Below are positions 60,268-64,000 of a stretch of DNA of 64,000 bases, piece after piece (within the stretch, counting starts at the first letter, position 1; every line of letters starts with the position of its first letter). The notes under the pieces were generated by a model. That model worked only from the letters and a program-made list of their open reading frames with translations, searched no databases and was not told the origin of the DNA. Position numbers and translations under genes: made by a program. Origin of the DNA: Sphingomonadaceae bacterium (GTDB lineage Bacteria; Pseudomonadota; Alphaproteobacteria; Sphingomonadales; Sphingomonadaceae); contig CANGJB010000004.1 in assembly GCA_947453945.1 (NCBI GenBank), positions 39,405 through 103,404 on the forward strand, read 5' to 3'.

Positions 60268-60969
60268 ATGACCAGTACCCACCTCAACGGCCATCACCGC
60301 AAGACCCTTGCGCGCATCTTTGCACATCCGGCGGGGCACAACGTGGAATGGCACGATGTGCTCTCGCTTCTGGGGCATGTCGGCACCGTGACAGACAGGC
60401 ACGGCGGCGGCCATGACGTGACAATCGCCGGTGAGACCATCAGGCTTGGCGCACAGAATGGCCACGACATGACACCAGGCGACATGCGTGATCTGCGCAG
60501 CTTTCTGGCCAGATCGGGTTTCACCGATGCCGGGATGGCGGATGGGGAACCGGACGCGCCCGCAGCGCACACCAACTGCACCGTGTTGATCGATCACCAT
60601 GAGGCCCGCCTGTTCGGTCTGGACGCCAGCGCCGCTCCTTCGCAACCGCGCGTGCTGAAGCCCGAAGATGCCGATGGCGCTATCCGCCGGGTGGAACACA
60701 AGCAGGGGCAGGACGATCACGATGGCGGACACGGACTGGAAGAAGACGCCTGGTACGAGCGCATCGCGGCCGAACTGCAGCCGGCACAACGCATCGTGGT
60801 GCTGAGCGATGGCAAGGGCCGCAGCAATGCCGGATCCTATCTCACCGCCTATCTGAAGCGCCGCCATGCCGCCCTTGCGGCGCGCGTCATCGCCGTCCAG
60901 CGTGTCGACATCGGGCACTTGTCCGATGGCGAAGTCGCCGCGATGGGCCGAGACCTGCTGGCGGCGTGA
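60268..60969 (+). CDS. two-part hypothetical: HicA-like N-terminus, eRF1/host-attachment-like C-terminus
   Basis: AHPAGHNVEWHDVLSLLGHVGTVTDRHGGGHDVTIAGETIRL; VLIDHHEARLFGLDAS; QRIVVLSDGKGRSNAGSYLTAYLKRRHA. Confidence 0.6.
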   Translation: MTSTHLNGHHRKTLARIFAHPAGHNVEWHDVLSLLGHVGTVTDRHGGGHDVTIAGETIRLGAQNGHDMTPGDMRDLRSFLARSGFTDAGMADGEPDAPAAHTNCTVLIDHHEARLFGLDASAAPSQPRVLKPEDADGAIRRVEHKQGQDDHDGGHGLEEDAWYERIAAELQPAQRIVVLSDGKGRSNAGSYLTAYLKRRHAALAARVIAVQRVDIGHLSDGEVAAMGRDLLAA

Positions 60970-61046
60970 GCGTGGGCTTGGCTTGAGCCGGGGTACCAAG
61001 GCGACGAACGCCTTGGCGCACACCGCATCACCCCGGCATCCCCGCC

Positions 61047-61856
61047 TTACGCGGCAGGTGCGCCCGCCATCAGCGCGTAGGGATCGATATTGCGCGAACG
61101 CCAGATCCGGTGGCAGCGGTTGTAAAGCACGGTCTCGCCGATGCCGAGGCGTGCGCGAACATCTGACACCCGCATCGCGAGCAGTTCCAGCACCGGCTCC
61201 TCGATGAGGTGGCGGCAGGTGTGGCCAAGGCGCTGGCCTTCGCGGATCGCGCGCAGCACTGGCGCGCCCCAGCCGCCGCCGGTCAGGATGGTCAGCCCCA
61301 CCGGATAGGCGATGAACAGATTGCCGAGCGATGGCTCCTGCCCATAGGAAAACGCCAGCACGCAGGCCTCGCCCAGCGCATCGCGGCCATAGCCGGTCAG
61401 CACGTGAAGCAGATCGTGCGTGTCGCGCGTGCGGTCCTGCGTCCACTCGGCCAGATCATCGTGGCGCAGGCCCGGCTCGGCGAACTTGTCGTATTCCTCG
61501 ACCAGACCCCTGGCCGAGAGGTTCTCGCACTCCATGAAATCGCAATAGGCATGGGCGAGCGAGCCCAGCGGCATGCGCCGCAGCCGTTCATGATCATCGA
61601 GGATCGCGGGCAAATAGGGCTCCTCGGCGCGGATGCGACGCAAGCGCTCGTCGTTGGCGAAACGTTCGGCGCAATCGCGCAGCCCCGTCCACGGCAGGGC
61701 ATCGAACACGCGGAACACCGCAGCGGTATCGTCCTTGTCCCGTGCGACATCGGCAAAGTGGCGCAGCGCGGCAATCGGGCGCTGGCGCGGCGCGCGCCGG
61801 GCGGCGCTGTAGACGGGCAGATCGGGGCGCAGGCCAATGTAATCGGCAGGGATCAT
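61047..61856 (-). CDS. Coq4 family protein (ubiquinone biosynthesis-like)
   Basis: DRTRDTHDLLHVLTGYGRDALGEACVLAFSYGQ metal-binding motif. Confidence 0.82.
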   Translation of the reverse strand: MIPADYIGLRPDLPVYSAARRAPRQRPIAALRHFADVARDKDDTAAVFRVFDALPWTGLRDCAERFANDERLRRIRAEEPYLPAILDDHERLRRMPLGSLAHAYCDFMECENLSARGLVEEYDKFAEPGLRHDDLAEWTQDRTRDTHDLLHVLTGYGRDALGEACVLAFSYGQEPSLGNLFIAYPVGLTILTGGGWGAPVLRAIREGQRLGHTCRHLIEEPVLELLAMRVSDVRARLGIGETVLYNRCHRIWRSRNIDPYALMAGAPAA

Positions 61857-61973
61857 CGCTTCATCCTTACTCGGCGCACCGCCTTGCCGGATGCATGCTC
61901 CGGCAGGCAGCATTGCTTCAATCACGAGCCGCATTATGATGGATTACTCGCAAAAACTGGACTCGCATTCGGC

Positions 61974-62597
61974 ATGACCCGGCAAACCGCACCAACGCCT
62001 CGGAAAATGCCCAAACAGGCGCGCGCGCAGCACACGGTTGGCGTGATCCTTGAAGCGGCTGCTCGCATTCTTGAGGAACAGGGACTCGAGGCGGCCAACA
62101 CCAATGCAATTGCCGCGCGGGCCGGGATCAGCGTGGGCTCGCTCTATCAGTACTTCGGCAGCAAGGACGCCATTCTGGCAGAGCTCGCCCGCAGCACCGA
62201 GCTGGCCACGGCCGACGAACTGGCCAAGGCCGGCGAGGCTGTGGCCGGCCTGCCGTTTGAGCAGCAGGCCCGAACGCTGATCCATGTCGCCTTCGGCATC
62301 CTCTATGCCCGGCCGCAGCTGGGGCGCATCCTTTCCTACCACGAGGCGCGGATGCGCAAGGATGAGGCGTTCGCTTCCGCCGGGGAGCAGATGGTGGAGA
62401 CGATCACCCGCCTGCTTGAGCGCAACCGCGCCGATCATGCCCGCCACGATTGCGTGACCGCGGCGCGCGATGTGCTGGCGATCGTGGAGGGGATCGCACT
62501 TGCGGCGAACCGGCGCGGCGAAAGCGATTTTGCGCTGCTAGAAGAACGGGTGGCGACCGCCGTGCTGGGCTATCTTGTCCAACCGGGGCCTGCCTGA
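61974..62597 (+). CDS. TetR family regulator
   Basis: VGVILEAAARILEEQGLEAANTNAIAARAGISVGSLYQYFGSKDAILAEL. Confidence 0.93.
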   Translation: MTRQTAPTPRKMPKQARAQHTVGVILEAAARILEEQGLEAANTNAIAARAGISVGSLYQYFGSKDAILAELARSTELATADELAKAGEAVAGLPFEQQARTLIHVAFGILYARPQLGRILSYHEARMRKDEAFASAGEQMVETITRLLERNRADHARHDCVTAARDVLAIVEGIALAANRRGESDFALLEERVATAVLGYLVQPGPA

Positions 62598-62609
62598 TTG
62601 CCAGCCGCA

Positions 62610-62623
62610 TTGGTAGTTTCCGA
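62610..62623 (+). promoter_or_regulatory. TGGGTA-NN-TTCCGA motif (one mismatch) upstream of the PAS chimera
   Basis: TTGGTAGTTTCCGA, about 269 bp upstream of ATG 62892. Confidence 0.5.
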
Positions 62624-62891
62624 TCCCCCTATTCCCGCAAGCACGGGCATTAAATCAGTTGCTGGCTCCCCACATACTGCGTAGAAAACTCAGGCCCTGA
62701 AAAAGCGCTTCGTCCGAAAACACGAACGGTTTAAGCGCCGAATACTCCGCCCCAATTGCCTTACGCCGATTTCGCTTTAACGCTTGAGCGAACACGCCCA
62801 CCAAGCTGGCGTGCTCGACACGGTCGGTGCCCGCCAGAAACCACGCGATGCTTGCCCTAGAGCTTCGGCTTGCACAAAATCTGGAGGTGTC

Positions 62892-63584
62892 ATGACAAGG
62901 GCGGCGACGACTCTGGCAATAGACAAAGCCCACGCTCAACAGTTCAGCGAACTTCGAACGCTGTACGCTGAAGCGCCGCTCGGTCTTGGGATGGTGGACC
63001 GCGACCTGCGGTTCGTGCGGCTGAACCGGGCGCTTGCAGAGACCAATGGTTTTACGATCGAGGAACACCTCGGGCGGACTGTTTGGGAACTGCTGCCAGG
63101 CCTGCGAGCCAGTGCCGAGCCTGCGATGAAGCAGGTTCTGGAGACTGGCCTCCCGCTAAGAGGCCTCGTGATCAGGGGGGAACTCGACATGCTGGTACGC
63201 CTTTATGGCAAACCAGCTTGCATTGTCAGCGACAATGGCACCGAGTTTACCAGTCGGGCGATCCTGGAATGGGCTGGCAAGAACCAGGTCGAATGGCATT
63301 ACATTGATCCGGGCAAGCCCCAGCAGAACGGCTTCATCGAGTCCTTCAACGGCTCATTGCGCGACGAGCTGCTCAACGAGGAGCTGTTCGACAGCCTGGC
63401 TGATGCCCGCCGGAAGTTGGCCATCTGGCGCTATGATTACAACAATGTCCGGCCCCACTCGTCTTTGGGAAATCGGACGCCTGCACAAGCGCGTCGGGCG
63501 TTCGAGCAGGACGAAACCATCACGCCCGACGCGCTTGTGCAGGCGCAGGAGCCGTCGTATTTAACCGCTGGACTCTCGTTATGA
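62892..63584 (+). CDS. Chimeric ORF: N-terminal PAS domain fused to the 3' part of an IS3-family transposase
   Basis: [51 protein letters not shown] then [66 protein letters not shown]. Confidence 0.85.
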   Translation: MTRAATTLAIDKAHAQQFSELRTLYAEAPLGLGMVDRDLRFVRLNRALAETNGFTIEEHLGRTVWELLPGLRASAEPAMKQVLETGLPLRGLVIRGELDMLVRLYGKPACIVSDNGTEFTSRAILEWAGKNQVEWHYIDPGKPQQNGFIESFNGSLRDELLNEELFDSLADARRKLAIWRYDYNNVRPHSSLGNRTPAQARRAFEQDETITPDALVQAQEPSYLTAGLSL

Positions 63585-63610
63585 CTGAGGGATCACCGGG
63601 GGGCAGGTCA
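63183..63610 (+). mobile_element. IS3-family remnant (3' end of orfB and putative right terminal repeat)
   Basis: Integrase core 3' half; ends tgactgagggatcaccggggggcaggtca, IS-terminus-like; 5' portion and left end absent. Confidence 0.75.
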
Positions 63611-63682
63611 GCTCTAAGCAATTAACGATTGCCCCTCACACCTGATGGGCATAATAGTGCAAGCTGAAAAAACGGGGCGAAA

Positions 63683-64000
63683 ATGCAAAAACTTAAAACC
63701 GTAATGGCGAGTGCAATATTGTTTCTGGGCGCAGGATCGCAGGCGTTCGCACAGGCTCAAGAACAAACTACGCAAAACACGAATGCCCAAGCGCCAACAC
63801 TTAATTCTTGTGATATCGAGCTTTGGGTTGCCAAAAAGTATGGATACGAAGGTTCATCTGGCGGTGGGCAGCTGGCATTCGGTTTGCTTGGCGCACTGGT
63901 CGAAGCGGCAGCAAACAAAAAAGGGGACGCTGAGAAAAAATCAGAAATGATGGAGATCATTCCTCCTGAATTTATCAAAGATGTTTTCTTGTCGACCGAC
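63683..64000 (+). CDS. signal-peptide-bearing hypothetical protein, truncated by window end
   Basis: ATG after ggggcgaaa; MQKLKTVMASAILFLGAGSQAFAQAQEQTTQNTNAQ..., open to base 64000. Confidence 0.65.
   Translation, partial: MQKLKTVMASAILFLGAGSQAFAQAQEQTTQNTNAQAPTLNSCDIELWVAKKYGYEGSSGGGQLAFGLLGALVEAAANKKGDAEKKSEMMEIIPPEFIKDVFLSTD

Noticed and set aside
20100-62650. EcfG promoter interpretation (GGAAC-N16/17-CGTT) of the repeated motif
   Set aside because: A loose GAAC-N16-GTT match exists before csbD only; the other sites lack the -35 box at that spacing.
62655-63068. 137-aa minus-strand ORF
   Set aside because: Partly antisense to the PAS region, no domain recognised; the C-terminal half looks protein-like but evidence is insufficient.
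1-64000. CRISPR arrays, tRNA/rRNA genes, prophage, restriction-modification or secretion-system loci
   Set aside because: None recognised by reading; no regularly spaced direct repeats and no hallmark proteins apart from the IS3 remnant. tRNAscan-SE, Infernal or PADLOC could overturn this.

Overview
64 kb of a high-GC alphaproteobacterial chromosome; gene content is sphingomonad-like (inference, no 16S or marker gene seen). I support about 48 coding genes. No tRNA, rRNA or CRISPR was recognised. Main blocks: (i) 1-18 kb, hydrolase/oxidoreductase genes (gamma-glutamyltransferase, two YtcJ-type amidohydrolases, Old Yellow Enzyme, FAD oxidoreductase, penicillin acylase); (ii) 18-30 kb, HPPD and a stress/envelope region (CsbD, SodB, OmpA, a 1444-aa CheB-CheR-PAS-HK-REC-REC-HTH protein, tandem SH3-like paralogs); (iii) 29.8-33.4 kb, a GT4 + GH130 glycan pair; (iv) 36.5-52.7 kb, a catabolic cluster (Baeyer-Villiger-type monooxygenase, AraC, esterase, TonB receptor, two acyl-CoA ligases, SDR, P450, thiolase, TetR, PQQ quinohemoprotein dehydrogenase); (v) 53-62.6 kb, cardiolipin synthase, cupin, an unusual ABC locus, Usp, Coq4, TetR; (vi) 62.6-64 kb, a PAS/IS3-transposase chimera and a lower-GC secreted protein. 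Most interesting signals: a directional 14-mer TGGGTA-NN-TTCCGA repeated at least 8 times in intergenic DNA, mostly about 80-140 bp upstream of stress-type genes and pointing at them; an in-frame chimera of a truncated FtsX/MacB permease with the Walker-A-less half of an ABC ATPase, followed by an LptB paralog; the CheB/CheR hybrid kinase ending in a DNA-binding domain; the tandem SH3 paralogs sharing a 64-bp identical block with an embedded dyad; the PAS-transposase chimera; and an HTH gene with an in-frame TAA at codon 5.
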